From: Paenibacillus spongiae
GTDB taxonomy: Bacteria; Bacillota; Bacilli; Paenibacillales; Paenibacillaceae
Length of the DNA: 64,000 bases
Assembly (NCBI RefSeq): GCF_024734895.1
Contig: NZ_CP091430.1
Location: 7,007,501-7,071,500 of the forward strand
Direction: 5' to 3'
The notes below the pieces were generated by a model. That model was not told the origin of the DNA and searched no databases. It was given only the letters and a program-made list of their open reading frames with translations. This document shows positions 19,284-29,029 of this stretch, piece after piece (within the stretch, counting starts at the first letter, position 1; each line of letters starts with the position of its first letter). The translations under genes and the position numbers were made by a program.

Positions 19284-21287
19284 TTACCCTACTTCGGCTT
19301 TCAGCTCCAGCAGCGCATCGCGCAGCTCGGCCGCGCGTTCGAACTGCAGGTTCTTAGCCGCATCCTTCATCTCGGCTTCCAGACGCCCGATAAGCGATTG
19401 GCGTTCTTTCTTCGACATCTTGCTTGCGCCGACACCCGTCAAATAATCGCTCTTCTGCTCGGCAACCTTCGTCGCTTCGATAACGTCATGGATTTTCTTG
19501 CGGATCGTCTGCGGCGTGATGCCGTGCTTATCATTGTAGCTTAACTGAATGGACCGGCGGCGTTCCGTCTCTTTGATCGCTTTATCCATGGAGTCCGTCA
19601 TTTTGTCGCCGTACATAATGACGCGACCATCCGAATTTCTTGCCGCCCGGCCGATCGTCTGAATGAGCGAACGCTCCGATCGCAGGAAGCCTTCCTTGTC
19701 CGCGTCCAGAATGGCGACGAGCGACACTTCCGGAAGGTCAAGGCCTTCCCGCAGCAGGTTAATGCCGACTAGCACATGGAAGGTGCCTATGCGCAGATCC
19801 CGCAATATCGCGAGCCGTTCCAGCGTCTTAATATCCGAATGCAGATAGCGAACCTTAATACCGACATCCTTCATGTAGTCGGTCAGATCCTCGGCCATCT
19901 TCTTCGTCAGCGTCGTCACGAGCACGCGCTCGTCCTTGGCGATGCGATCGCGGATTTCCTCAAGCAGGTTATCGATTTGCCCTTTGGTCGGACGCACTTC
20001 GATAATGGGGTCGATCAGCCCTGTCGGGCGGATGATTTGCTCGACCATCGTCGGGCAATGTTCAAGCTCATAAGGTCCCGGGGTAGCCGATACATAGATG
20101 ATCTGCTTCATCTTCTCCTCGAACTCTTCGAAGCGCAGAGGCCGGTTGTCCATTGCCGACGGCAGCCGGAAACCATGGTCGACGAGCACCTCTTTGCGCG
20201 CACGGTCGCCGTTGTACATCGCCCGGATTTGCGGAAGGGTCACGTGAGACTCATCTACGACGATCAGCATATCTTCCGGAAAATAATCCATGAGCGTATA
20301 TGGCGTTGCGCCGCGTTCACGGAACGTTAATGGCCCCGAGTAGTTCTCGATGCCGGAACAGAATCCCATCTCCTGCATCATCTCGATGTCATAACGGGTG
20401 CGCTGCTCCAGGCGCTGGGCCTCCAGCAGCTTTCCCTGCTCCCGCAGCTCGGCAAGCCGTTCTTCAAGCTCGGCCTCGATATTCTTCAATGCTATGCGCA
20501 TCGTTTCCTCTTGGGTAACGAAGTGAGACGCCGGAAATATAGCGACATGATCGCGTTCGCCGACGATTTCGCCGGTAAGCACGTCAATCTCGGTAATCCG
20601 TTCGATCTCGTCGCCGAACAGCTCGACGCGCATGGCCCTCTCATTGTTCGCTACGGGGAAAATTTCGATAATGTCGCCGCGCACGCGGAAGGTGCCGCGA
20701 ATGAAGTTAATATCGTTGCGCTGATATTGAATGTCGACGAGCTTATGAAGAATTTGATCGCGGGACTTCTCCATTCCTTTGCGCAGACTCAAGACGAGCC
20801 CGCCATATTCCGTCGGTGAACCGAGGCCGTATATGCAGGAAACGCTGGCAACGATGATGACGTCCGTTCGCTCGAACAAGGAGCTGGTAGCGGAGTGGCG
20901 GAGCTTGTCGATCTCGTCGTTAATGCTCGAATCCTTCTCGATATACGTATCCGAGGATGGAATATACGCTTCGGGCTGGAAGTAGTCATAGTAACTGACA
21001 AAATACGAAACGGCATTGTCCGGAAAAAACTCCTTGAACTCGCTGCATAGCTGCGCAGCCAACGTCTTGTTATGCGCAATGACCAGCGTCGGCCGATTCA
21101 GCTTCGCGATCGTGTTCGCGATGGTATAGGTCTTGCCTGTACCGGTAGCCCCCAGCAGCGTCTGATACCTCTCGCCCGCCTTCACGCCTTCCACCAGCTG
21201 TTGAATCGCTACCGGCTGATCGCCCTGCGGCGTGTACTCCGATTTCAGCTCGAACGGCTTCTTCATCCTCGTTTCGTGCTCCACCAT
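19284..21287 (-). CDS. uvrB: Excinuclease ABC subunit B
   Basis: DNA helicase-like subunit that verifies damage and positions UvrC. 667 residues: Walker A GATGTGKT near 46-53, the beta-hairpin that inserts into DNA ([20 protein letters not shown], with its tyrosines) near 97-116, DESHVTLPQ near 345, helicase motif [11 protein letters not shown] near 545, and the C-terminal UVR coiled-coil domain that contacts UvrC ([21 protein letters not shown]). The first seven residues (to the second methionine at 21266) are not typical, and [18 protein letters not shown] looks more like the family N-terminus. The ribosome binding site GGGGTG supports 21287; both starts remain possible. Confidence 0.97.
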   Translation of the reverse strand: MVEHETRMKKPFELKSEYTPQGDQPVAIQQLVEGVKAGERYQTLLGATGTGKTYTIANTIAKLNRPTLVIAHNKTLAAQLCSEFKEFFPDNAVSYFVSYYDYFQPEAYIPSSDTYIEKDSSINDEIDKLRHSATSSLFERTDVIIVASVSCIYGLGSPTEYGGLVLSLRKGMEKSRDQILHKLVDIQYQRNDINFIRGTFRVRGDIIEIFPVANNERAMRVELFGDEIERITEIDVLTGEIVGERDHVAIFPASHFVTQEETMRIALKNIEAELEERLAELREQGKLLEAQRLEQRTRYDIEMMQEMGFCSGIENYSGPLTFRERGATPYTLMDYFPEDMLIVVDESHVTLPQIRAMYNGDRARKEVLVDHGFRLPSAMDNRPLRFEEFEEKMKQIIYVSATPGPYELEHCPTMVEQIIRPTGLIDPIIEVRPTKGQIDNLLEEIRDRIAKDERVLVTTLTKKMAEDLTDYMKDVGIKVRYLHSDIKTLERLAILRDLRIGTFHVLVGINLLREGLDLPEVSLVAILDADKEGFLRSERSLIQTIGRAARNSDGRVIMYGDKMTDSMDKAIKETERRRSIQLSYNDKHGITPQTIRKKIHDVIEATKVAEQKSDYLTGVGASKMSKKERQSLIGRLEAEMKDAAKNLQFERAAELRDALLELKAEVG

Positions 21288-21505
21288 GCATTAACACCCC
21301 GATTCTATGGCCTCTATGAAAAAAGGCCTATTAAAAGGTTACCCATAAATCCCGATAAGTTAGACACAGTCCTATTAAAAAAAGTGCATGACTTGCTGCC
21401 CGTCTTGCCATGTGGTATTGGGCTCAATCTGCTGCACGTTGTCATTACATATTACCGAGCATCTGCCAATTCTGTAAGCAAGCCCGTGATCCTGCGGAAT
21501 TCATA

Positions 21506-21557
21506 AGAATATGTGTTCCCATTCGTATATTATACCGATTATCGCTGTCCGATGCAA
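21506..21557 (-). promoter_or_regulatory. Sigma-A promoter of uvrBA with LexA-like box
   Basis: On the minus strand TTGCAT (21557-21552), a 17-base spacer and TATAAT (21534-21529) form a good sigma-A promoter. Directly downstream at 21519-21506 is GGAACACATATTCT, matching 11 of 14 positions of the Bacillus LexA/DinR box CGAACrnryGTTyC. Its position over the transcription start is right for SOS repression. The leader to uvrB is about 220 bases. Confidence 0.65.
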
Positions 21558-21637
21558 TCGGTTGATGTTGACAACAAGTCTGAGCACAGGGAGTAAATTG
21601 ATAAGATTATTAATAAGACGGGGCGTGAAAACGGAAG

Positions 21638-22429
21638 ATGGATATTACGACGGTCATTGGTATTATCGCAGGTATTCTGGCATTATTTCTAGGTTTTTTG
21701 TGGGAAGGCGGGCATCCGGAAAGTTTATTTGAGAAAACGGCCTTGCTGATCGTGATCGGGGGTACATTCGCGGCGGTTGCCGTCAGCTTCCCTTCCTCCA
21801 AACTCAAACAGATTCCAGATGCGCTTCGGCATGCCTTCCGCAGGACGGATACCGATCCCTACGGGATGATCGATAAGATTGTGGACATGGCTACGATCGC
21901 CCGGCGAAATGGGGTTCTCGCGTTAGAGAGTGAAGCGAACGAGCTGAAGGAACCTTTTTTGCGCAACGGACTGCTTATGGTCATTGACGGCACCGATCCC
22001 GAGCTTACCCGCGAAATTATGGAACTGGAAATCGACGCCATGGAGCGCAAGCGGGAGCAACAGGCCAAAATTTTCGAGGCAGCCGGCGGATACGCGCCAA
22101 CGATGGGCATCATCGGCACCGTTATGGGGTTGATCCACGTGCTGAGCAACTTATCCGATCCGGGCTCGCTCGGACCTTCGATCGCGGTCGCTTTTACCGC
22201 TACGCTGTACGGGGTTGCCAGCGCGAATGTCTTTTATTTGCCGATCGCATCCAAAATCAAAACAGCCAGCATGGAGCAGGTACAAATGCTGGAGCTGATG
22301 TTGGAAGGCGTGCTGGCGCTGCAGGCCGGGGAAAATCCCCAATTGATCCGCAAGAAGTTGACCTCGTTCATGTTGCTGGAGCAGGAAAATCCTAGAGCGA
22401 AGAAGGTGGGGACGAATGCGGCGGAGTAG
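21638..22429 (+). CDS. motA: Flagellar motor stator protein MotA/MotP
   Basis: 263-residue stator subunit that, with MotB, conducts ions and drives flagellar rotation. Four membrane segments are visible (about 5-22, 33-50, 145-168 and 178-200). The torque-generating cytoplasmic loop carries charged residues (LEIDAMERKREQQAKIF), and the conserved proline in APTMGIIGTVMGL and the TLYGV motif match MotA/MotP. Sequence alone does not tell me whether it is a proton (MotA) or sodium (MotP) stator. It is transcribed away from uvrB and overlaps motB by 14 bases. Confidence 0.93.
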   Translation: MDITTVIGIIAGILALFLGFLWEGGHPESLFEKTALLIVIGGTFAAVAVSFPSSKLKQIPDALRHAFRRTDTDPYGMIDKIVDMATIARRNGVLALESEANELKEPFLRNGLLMVIDGTDPELTREIMELEIDAMERKREQQAKIFEAAGGYAPTMGIIGTVMGLIHVLSNLSDPGSLGPSIAVAFTATLYGVASANVFYLPIASKIKTASMEQVQMLELMLEGVLALQAGENPQLIRKKLTSFMLLEQENPRAKKVGTNAAE

Positions 22430-23201
22430 AAGGCGTTCAAGCCGGAGAGATGCGCCGGAAAGCCATGATCGCTGGCTCATCACTTATGCGGATTTGATTA
22501 CGCTGCTGATGATATTTTTCGTTATTCTGTATGCCATGAGCCAGCTCGATGTGAAGAAATACGAAGTGCTCGCGCAATCGCTTAACTTTGAATTCCGCAA
22601 GGCGGAATCGCCTCTTGAAGGGGGCTCAGGCTTGACCGGCTCGCTCGATAAGGCTCAGCAGCCCAAGCCCCCCGAAACTTCCGAGAAAGTGACCGATCCC
22701 GAAGAGGAGCGGCGTAAGGCCGAGAAGCTCCAGTTGGAGAATGAACTGCAGGATTTACTTCGCATCATACAGACTTACATTAAAGATAATCGTTTGGAAA
22801 ATCTCGTTTATGTTGCAGATACGTCCAAAGGGATTGCAATCCGTCTCTCCGATCAGTTTCTGTTCGACCTTGGCAAGGCTGATTTGAAGACGTATGCGAA
22901 GCCTGTGCTCGACAAGCTGGCCAGCCTGTTTAAACAGCTGAAAGACAATACGATTAGTATCGAAGGCCATACGGATAATCTGCCGATACAAGAAGGCGGA
23001 GCGTTCCGGGACAACTGGGAGCTGTCGGCCGCACGTTCCCTGTCCGTTCTGCGGTATTTCGTCGACGGGGCAAAGATCGATCCGAAAAAATTCGAGATCG
23101 CCGGATACGGCGATACGCGCCCCGTCGCGCCGAACACGACGGAGGCCAACCGTCAAAAAAACCGCCGCGTCGAAATCACGGTCATGCGGATTATAGAATG
23201 A
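22416..23201 (+). CDS. motB: Flagellar motor stator protein MotB/MotS
   Basis: 261-residue partner of the preceding stator protein. A basic N-terminus is followed by one membrane helix with the essential ion-carrying aspartate in TYADLITLLMIFFV (about residue 26), a linker rich in K/E/P (70-105), and an OmpA-like peptidoglycan-binding domain (about 135-260) with GHTDNLPI, NWELSAARS and NRRVEI. The start codon lies inside the end of motA with AAGGTGG as ribosome binding site, giving translational coupling. A hairpin after the stop likely ends the two-gene operon. Confidence 0.94.
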   Translation: MRRSRRRSSRRDAPESHDRWLITYADLITLLMIFFVILYAMSQLDVKKYEVLAQSLNFEFRKAESPLEGGSGLTGSLDKAQQPKPPETSEKVTDPEEERRKAEKLQLENELQDLLRIIQTYIKDNRLENLVYVADTSKGIAIRLSDQFLFDLGKADLKTYAKPVLDKLASLFKQLKDNTISIEGHTDNLPIQEGGAFRDNWELSAARSLSVLRYFVDGAKIDPKKFEIAGYGDTRPVAPNTTEANRQKNRRVEITVMRIIE

Positions 23202-23258
23202 ACCACAGCGGCTGATTCGAAGCAAGCCATCTTACCTCTTGGTATGATGGAAACTAAA

Positions 23259-23316
23259 AAACCGTTCCTTGTAAACGGCAGCGCGATCTGCCATTTGCGA
23301 GAGGAACGGTTTCTTA
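23259..23316 (+). terminator. Probable terminator after motB
   Basis: AAACCGTTCCT (23259-23269) pairs exactly with AGGAACGGTTT (23302-23312); CTT follows, and on the opposite strand an A/T-rich run follows, so it may act both ways. Confidence 0.65.
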
Positions 23317-23679
23317 GTATTTAATATTTATGATCTAAACTTTCCCGAGCAATGGACTGGGATTGCTGAAAGCGTCTGATCCGCAAACTCGCTCTGAATT
23401 TCGCCCCGGCAGCTCCCCATTGCAGAGTCAGTATCGCCGTTTATTACCATTGTTACTTCGGGTCTACTGATCTCTTGAACTGCTCAACTGTAACGGCCTT
23501 GCAGCTGAACACACTCCCCACCACGCGTCTGTAACGCTGTTTTTGACCGTTACAGCTTCCAGTCCGCCGCGTAATGAGGCAAAACGGCTTCCGAGCAAAC
23601 GCATAAAGGTTGAGCAGCTTTATTTTAGAAGATTAACGGTTCCCGTCGTTAAATTGCCGGTAAACTCCAATGACAGTTA
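23317..23679. repeat. Intergenic region with a CTGTAACG inverted repeat, no gene
   Basis: About 360 bases between convergent motB and the MinJ-like gene, with no credible reading frame. CTGTAACG occurs at 23488-23495, again at 23529-23536, and inverted (CGTTACAG) at 23548-23555; the last two form an 8-bp hairpin with loop CTGTTTTTGAC. It could be a small dispersed repeat or a decayed element. Confidence 0.4.
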
Positions 23680-24984
23680 CTAAATCGAAGTCGACGCCGA
23701 GTCACGCTGACGCGCCGCGCGCCCTCCCCGGAAGAGGTCAAACAGCGAAGCCGCTCGAGGTGCGGCATAGAAGTCCGCCCGGTCATCCGGCGCCAGTATG
23801 ACGCCAAGCTGATGATGCTCGTTGGCGTAGCGGGCACGCTGCACGAACTTGATTTGGCCCTCCAAATTGAGCACCTCCAGCTTGCAGAAAGCGGACTGCA
23901 TGTGCAAAGCGGCGTACAGCTCTTCTATGGAACGAACCTTCATGCCGTTAACCTTGTGCAAGATTTCGCCCGAAACAATGCCCATCGCTTCCGCAGGCGT
24001 TCCTGGAATAACGGCTAATACGCGAAGCCCCTGCTCGTTATGTACATAAAAGGGGCTGCTTGTCGTTTCTCGCAGCCGACTAAACAAGACGAGCAGCTCA
24101 TGCAGCAGAAGCGCACAGAGCGCTGCAATAACCGTAAGCGGCGGCCAGAATGCGGCGCCTGCAGCTGCCGCGCCTACCAGGAGCGCATAGAGCATCAGCG
24201 ACGATGCCGCCGCGCGTGCCTTAGCACCCGGCAGCATCGTTCGGGTCAGCTCGGTAAACCCGATCATCATCGGAAACCCGACCATCGTCCAGCCGCCGCT
24301 GCCGAGGAAGCTGTTGTCCAGAAGCGTCGTCCAAGGCAGAGCAATATCAGCGCCGCCGCCAGATGCTGCCGGAACCAGCATAAGAAGCGGCACCGGCCAG
24401 TAGCCTTGCAGCATATAGCCGCCGATGAGCTTTCCTCTCTTGCCCTCAAGAAACAGAGGGTTGGCAAACCGCGCCCCCTGCAAGCGCACGAGCAGCGCCT
24501 CTGCGAGATGCATGAGCGCGACGAGTATGAGCAGACCCGGGATATCCAGCCGCCCCAGCGAAGCAGCCGCCGTCCCGATCCAATCCGCTCGTTCCGTCAG
24601 CGGCATCCAACCGAGCAGCCACTGCAGCACCCCGAGCAGGCCTACGCTGTAGGCGAAGCATAAATAACGCACTGAAAACGCGGCTAAGACCGCAGCCGTT
24701 CCCCACATCCAGAGCACGGCTTCACCAGTAACGGTCACGCCCAGGAACAATCCTGCGCATGATAGAAAGAATCCGACCACTATGCCGGAGATTATCGTCC
24801 TCACGAGCTGCGAAGGCCATGCATGCAGACGGACATGGAACAGCTTGCGCATCATTCGCGTTTGGCGCATGTATTGCAGCATAATAAGCAGAATGGCTAC
24901 GTAGTAATAAGGTGATAGCAGCAGCTGCCAAGCCGCTCCTCCGGCTTGCCGGAGCACTTCCAAAGCCACTTCCAAAGCGTTCAC
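23680..24984 (-). CDS. minJ: PDZ-domain membrane protein, MinJ-like division-site protein
   Basis: 434 residues: a large hydrophobic N-terminal part with about eight membrane segments (from residue 18 to about 315) and a C-terminal PDZ domain (about 325-405, GLRVLAVIPGTPAEAMGIVSGEILHKVNGMKV) in the cytoplasm. B. subtilis MinJ has this plan and bridges DivIVA to MinD at the division site; it also sits between ctpB and uvrB, as here. The call rests on architecture and synteny more than on residue identity. The longest frame starts with GTG at 24984, which overlaps its own AAGGGG site; the TTG at 24975 has better spacing. The tail RGGRAARQRD is basic. Confidence 0.7.
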   Translation of the reverse strand: MNALEVALEVLRQAGGAAWQLLLSPYYYVAILLIMLQYMRQTRMMRKLFHVRLHAWPSQLVRTIISGIVVGFFLSCAGLFLGVTVTGEAVLWMWGTAAVLAAFSVRYLCFAYSVGLLGVLQWLLGWMPLTERADWIGTAAASLGRLDIPGLLILVALMHLAEALLVRLQGARFANPLFLEGKRGKLIGGYMLQGYWPVPLLMLVPAASGGGADIALPWTTLLDNSFLGSGGWTMVGFPMMIGFTELTRTMLPGAKARAAASSLMLYALLVGAAAAGAAFWPPLTVIAALCALLLHELLVLFSRLRETTSSPFYVHNEQGLRVLAVIPGTPAEAMGIVSGEILHKVNGMKVRSIEELYAALHMQSAFCKLEVLNLEGQIKFVQRARYANEHHQLGVILAPDDRADFYAAPRAASLFDLFRGGRAARQRDSASTSI

Positions 24985-25189
24985 CCCTTCTTATCCCTAG
25001 TTTCGAATAATTCGGATTCGATTCGAATGATCCCATCCGGCTGCCAACCGCGGTACTCTCTGAAGGAACGCCACTATCATTCCAGTCCTCCGTCGAACTG
25101 TTCACAGTGTATAGACTTGTATGACGTTAGAACGAATGTAGGAAAGAATGTAGGAAAGAATGGCACACACCCGCTGTTTCTTAACGGAA

Positions 25190-25233
25190 TAAAAAAGAAG
25201 GCAGGCATCGCAAAAACGCGAAGCCAACCTTCT
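25190..25233 (-). terminator. Rho-independent terminator after ctpB
   Basis: Minus strand AGAAGGTTGGCTTCGCG pairs with CGATGCCTGCCTTCT (short mismatches) and is followed by TTTTTTATT. It separates ctpB from the MinJ-like gene, so the latter needs its own promoter. Confidence 0.85.
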
Positions 25234-25297
25234 ATTCATTCGACATCGAGTTGAGAAATCCTGCCTCTACGCGATCCATACCGCTGCACGATACTGA

Positions 25298-26773
25298 CTA
25301 TTGAGCAGCTTTATTCTTTAATTTCTCTTTGACGACGCCGACCGCTTTAAGGAGCTGCACGTCATTATCCTGATCGCGAATTTGGACGATAAGCTTTTCC
25401 TCGATCTTCTCGGCCGTCACTTTGTCTACTTCGCCTGTGACCGGGAGCCCGGCTTTCTTCTGGAACGTCTGGACACTCTTCTCCGTCGCAGCGCTGAAGT
25501 AGCCATCCTTCCGGTCCACTTCATATCCGAGCGCATTCAGCATCACTTGCAGGCTGCGGGTATCTTCCGATATCGTGTCGCGGACGAGTGTCTTCGCCTT
25601 GGACAGACGGGCTACCGTGTAATAATCCGGCGGCAGCACCTCGATATCGGGCTTCAGCCCCTTCTCATGCACCCAATTGCCAAGAGGCGTCAACCATTTG
25701 GCGATCGTCATCTTGACCAGACTGCCATCGCCTGTCACTTTATCGTAGCTGACCTGAACCGTGCCTTTGCCGAACGTCGTCTCGCCGACCAATACGGCAT
25801 GTCCCGCTTCTTTCAGAGCGCCTGCCAGCACCTCCGAAGCGCTCGCGCTTCCTTTATTCATCAGCACCGCAACCGGGTAAGGCTTGCCTTTGCCCTTGGA
25901 CATCGTTTTCTCGCGATTTCCCGCCCGATCTTCAACCTGTACGATCGGCTGTCCTTCCGCAATGAATGGCTGCGCCACGGAAACGACGATCGGCAGAACG
26001 CCGCCCGGATTGTTGCGCACATCGATCACGAGCCCTTTCATTCCCTGCTTCTCCAACCGCGCTAGCTCCTCTGCGAACCGTTCGCCGGTATTCAGGGAAA
26101 ATTGGCGGATTTCAATGACGCCCACGCCGTCACTGTGCATATTCGCATATACCGTCTCATAATCGATATCATCGCGTACAAGCACGAGCTGAATAGGGTC
26201 TGAAACGCCAGCGCGTTTAATGCTCAGCTTGACCTTCGTCCCCTTCGGACCGCGTATTTTAGCGACGGCTTCATTCAGGGTAACCCCTTCGAGCTTCTCG
26301 CCGTTGACCGACAGCAGCACGTCCTTGGCGAGCACGCCTGCTTTCTCCGCCGGCGATCCCTTTATCGGGGAAATAACCGTAATGCTTCCATTCTGGAGCG
26401 TTACCTCGGCACCTATGCCTGTGAACGATCCTTCGATGGATTCCGAGAAGTGCTTCGCCGTATCCTTCTCCATATAAACGGAATAAGGATCGTCCAAGGC
26501 TAACATCATGCCGTTGATCGCCCCGTCCATGACTTTGGAACGATCCACTTCACGGAAATATTTCGTTTCAATCAACTGCACGACCGCGTTAAGCTTATTA
26601 ATCTCCTGCGCGGTCATCCCGTCCTTCCCTTTGGCATCCGCGGCTACCGCTCCGCTTGCAGCGCCCCCGCTCTCCAGCGCGATCCAGCGGTCGGTCACCA
26701 TAAGCGTAACCAACACCGAGGCCACGATCGTCAGCGATATGAAGGCTGCGACAGTACGTCCCTTGAACTGCAT
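25298..26773 (-). CDS. ctpB: S41-family carboxy-terminal processing protease CtpB
   Basis: 491 residues from the ATG at 26773. An N-terminal membrane anchor or signal (VAAFISLTIVASVLVTLMV) is followed by a PDZ domain (about 110-190), the S41 catalytic core with serine in NKGSASASEVLAGAL near 320 and lysine in TFGKGTVQ near 345, and a C-terminal peptidoglycan-binding domain (about 410-470, LQVMLNALGYEVDRKDGYFS). In B. subtilis CtpB cleaves SpoIVFA during sporulation. The GTG at 26782 is also in frame, but AGCAGGTG is spaced for 26773. It follows the M23 gene, as in many Bacillales division clusters. Confidence 0.93.
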   Translation of the reverse strand: MQFKGRTVAAFISLTIVASVLVTLMVTDRWIALESGGAASGAVAADAKGKDGMTAQEINKLNAVVQLIETKYFREVDRSKVMDGAINGMMLALDDPYSVYMEKDTAKHFSESIEGSFTGIGAEVTLQNGSITVISPIKGSPAEKAGVLAKDVLLSVNGEKLEGVTLNEAVAKIRGPKGTKVKLSIKRAGVSDPIQLVLVRDDIDYETVYANMHSDGVGVIEIRQFSLNTGERFAEELARLEKQGMKGLVIDVRNNPGGVLPIVVSVAQPFIAEGQPIVQVEDRAGNREKTMSKGKGKPYPVAVLMNKGSASASEVLAGALKEAGHAVLVGETTFGKGTVQVSYDKVTGDGSLVKMTIAKWLTPLGNWVHEKGLKPDIEVLPPDYYTVARLSKAKTLVRDTISEDTRSLQVMLNALGYEVDRKDGYFSAATEKSVQTFQKKAGLPVTGEVDKVTAEKIEEKLIVQIRDQDNDVQLLKAVGVVKEKLKNKAAQ

Positions 26774-26825
26774 GATTATCACCTGCTTTCTATGTCAGCA
26801 CATCCACAACATTCCTAGTATATGA

Positions 26826-26872
26826 CAAGCCGCACCCGATTATTTGCATCTCGGGTACGGCGTCTTGTTTTT
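26826..26872 (+). terminator. Hairpin with T tract on the plus strand between the M23 gene and ctpB
   Basis: CAAGCCGCACCCGA (26826-26839) pairs with TCGGGTACGGCGTCTTG (26851-26867) with small mismatches, followed on the plus strand by TTTTT. On the minus strand, where the neighbouring genes lie, no T tract follows. It may limit antisense transcription or stabilise the 3' end of the M23 mRNA. Confidence 0.5.
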
Positions 26873-26900
26873 GGCAGCAGCGGTGCATGCCCGCTCTGCC

Positions 26901-28100
26901 CTATTTAAGATATTGACTTGGATTTACAGGCTCCTCGTTCTTGCGGACCTCAAAATGCAAATGGTTCCCCGTCGATTGGCCGGTACTGCCGACTTCGGCG
27001 ATTTTTTGGCCACGTTTGACGGTATCGCCCTTATTCACCTTAATGCCGTTGTTGCGAATATGGCCATATAACGTCCATAGGCCGTTACCATGATCGATAA
27101 TAACGGTGTTGCCGTACCCGCTCCACCATTGCGCAATCAGAACGGTGCCGCTTTCCGCCGCATAGATCGGCGTTCCTGCCGGAGCGGCCATATCCAAACC
27201 TGTATGTAGTTTCTTCTTGCCCGAGATCGGATGCGTCCTATAGCCATATGGAGAGGATAAGCGATAGCCATCCTGCAGCGGTACGGCAAACTTGCCGCCG
27301 GTATAATACGGCGTAACCTTCTTCTTCTTTTTCTTCGCAGCCGCTTTCCGCTTCTGCTCTTCCAGATCGGATACTTTCTTCGCCAGACTGATGAGAAGCT
27401 TCTCCTGCTCCTCGCTAATCTCCTCAAGCTCCTCGGCCTGCTCGTTAAAGCTCAGCACCATAACTTCCTTCTGTTTTTCTTTCGCAACGAGAAGAGACTG
27501 GTAGCTGTCCAGCTTGCCGTACATCACCTTCACTTCCGCAAGCTGCTTCTCGACATCCTTCTTCTTCTGCGCGATCAGCTCACGGTCTTCCTTGTGGCTC
27601 TCAAGAATGTCGCGATCCTGTCCGAGAATAGACTGCAGGGAATCGAACCGGTCGATGAAATCGCTAAAGCTCGTGGCATTCAACAGCACATCCAGATAGG
27701 ATACGGAACCGTTGGTATACATCAGGCGAAGCCTCGACTGAAGCAGCTCGTCCCTCGTAGCGATCCGCTCCTCGGCTGTTTGCAGCTCTTCGCCGGTCAA
27801 CAGCAGCTTCTCTTCCGCAGCATCCAGCTGGGCCTGGACACCCATCATCTGCGTCCCTACTTCATCGATCTGCGTCAATACTTCCTGCATGGACTTGGCC
27901 GTTTCCGTTTTCTGCTGGATGATAACCTGTCTGTCCTTATCCGCCTGATTGCGGTTATGAGCTGCCGCAGAGATTTCTTTGCGGACCTGATCCAGCTCTT
28001 TATTGATCTTGTCTACTTGTGAAGCAGCTTCCCCGCCGAAGGGCTGAAAAATAAAAGCTGCTAGCACGACTACGGCTGGGATGGCGAGCCATTTTCTCAC
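26901..28100 (-). CDS. Secreted M23 (LytM) peptidoglycan endopeptidase with coiled coil, EnvC-like, probable FtsEX partner
   Basis: 399 residues. A signal peptide (RKWLAIPAVVVLAAFIF) is followed by a long coiled coil (about 30-250, rich in K/E/Q heptads) and a KKKKKK linker near 275. The C-terminal M23 domain (about 300-398) has the zinc ligands H and D in HTGLDMAAP, plus LYGH and HLHFE. All metal ligands are present, so unlike E. coli EnvC it should be catalytically active. The start chosen is GTG at 28100, 11 bases after ftsX, with GGTGG upstream; a longer frame to 28154 would overlap ftsX. The position after ftsEX suggests FtsX opens its coiled coil at division or elongation sites, as for CwlO in B. 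subtilis. Confidence 0.88.
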   Translation of the reverse strand: MRKWLAIPAVVVLAAFIFQPFGGEAASQVDKINKELDQVRKEISAAAHNRNQADKDRQVIIQQKTETAKSMQEVLTQIDEVGTQMMGVQAQLDAAEEKLLLTGEELQTAEERIATRDELLQSRLRLMYTNGSVSYLDVLLNATSFSDFIDRFDSLQSILGQDRDILESHKEDRELIAQKKKDVEKQLAEVKVMYGKLDSYQSLLVAKEKQKEVMVLSFNEQAEELEEISEEQEKLLISLAKKVSDLEEQKRKAAAKKKKKKVTPYYTGGKFAVPLQDGYRLSSPYGYRTHPISGKKKLHTGLDMAAPAGTPIYAAESGTVLIAQWWSGYGNTVIIDHGNGLWTLYGHIRNNGIKVNKGDTVKRGQKIAEVGSTGQSTGNHLHFEVRKNEEPVNPSQYLK

Positions 28101-28111
28101 GTTTCCACCAC

Positions 28112-29029
28112 CTACACTTTCAAGTACTTGCGCACCGACAAGGTGCTGCCCCAAATGCCAATCAGCGTACCGAGACCAATAATCAGCACAGAGACGAGAA
28201 AGCCGACTTCCTTCAACGTGACAAGCTTGATCATCAACAGGCCAAGCTCAAATTGCGATACATAGATAAGTCTGGAATACCCGTAAAGCAGGATCGCCGT
28301 CGTAAGAACAGAGCCGATGATGCCGATTAACGCACCTTCAATAAAGAAAGGCCAGCGTATAAAATGATTGGTTGCGCCTACCAGCTTCATGATGCCGATT
28401 TCGCGCCGGCGCGCCAGGATGGTTATCTTGATGGTGGTTGAAATAAGGAACATGGCCGTTATGGCAAGACCGGCCACGATGACGAGTCCGATATTGCGGA
28501 CAGCGTTCGTCAGCTTGAACAGCGTTTCGACCTTGCCTTTGCCGTACTTCACGTCCGTAATCGGGTTCGTTTGATCGGCTTTGTTGATCAGCTCGATCTT
28601 CTTCGCCGCGAAAGCGATCGTCTGCGGCTCAAACACTTCCACGGTGAAGGAATCCGGCAGCGGATTCTTCTCGTTCTCGTATCCTTGCAGCAGTTCTTCG
28701 CCGTCCTCGCCCAAGTTTTTGCGGAGCAGCTCGAGCCCCTCATCCTTCGATACGAACTTCACTTGCTTCACTTCCGCAATGTTGCCGATTTCGTTACGGA
28801 GCTTGTCGATCTTCGCCTGATCGGTGTCCAGCTGCAGAAATACCCGTATCTCCACCTGGCTCTCGATCTGGTCGGCAAGATTGTTCACGTTAAGCGCCAG
28901 CAGCAGGAACCCCCCGAGAATGAAGAGGGAGATGACGATCGAGCTTATGGACGCGAATGACATCCAGCCGTTGCGCAAGACATTCTTCACGCCTTCCCGC
29001 AGATGGCGCAGCATCGTTCTAAGCTTCAT
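28112..29029 (-). CDS. ftsX: Cell division ABC transporter permease-like protein FtsX
   Basis: 305 residues with the FtsX plan: a first membrane helix (about 22-45, MSFASISSIVISLFILGGFLLLAL), an extracellular domain (about 50-165, EIRVFLQLDTDQAKIDKLRNEI onwards) and three membrane helices in the C-terminal MacB-like FtsX domain (FLISTTIKITILARRREIGIMKLVGA is the coupling segment near 205-230). FtsX passes the ATPase cycle of FtsE to cell-wall hydrolases outside. The ATG at 29029 has GGGGAG eight bases upstream and overlaps ftsE by 11 bases; the longer frame to 29053 lacks support. Confidence 0.94.
   Translation of the reverse strand: MKLRTMLRHLREGVKNVLRNGWMSFASISSIVISLFILGGFLLLALNVNNLADQIESQVEIRVFLQLDTDQAKIDKLRNEIGNIAEVKQVKFVSKDEGLELLRKNLGEDGEELLQGYENEKNPLPDSFTVEVFEPQTIAFAAKKIELINKADQTNPITDVKYGKGKVETLFKLTNAVRNIGLVIVAGLAITAMFLISTTIKITILARRREIGIMKLVGATNHFIRWPFFIEGALIGIIGSVLTTAILLYGYSRLIYVSQFELGLLMIKLVTLKEVGFLVSVLIIGLGTLIGIWGSTLSVRKYLKV

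Noticed and set aside
25134-25157. Two tandem copies of GAATGTAGGAAA upstream of the MinJ-like gene
   Set aside because: Only two short copies, no dyad symmetry and no known regulator; probably a small local duplication.
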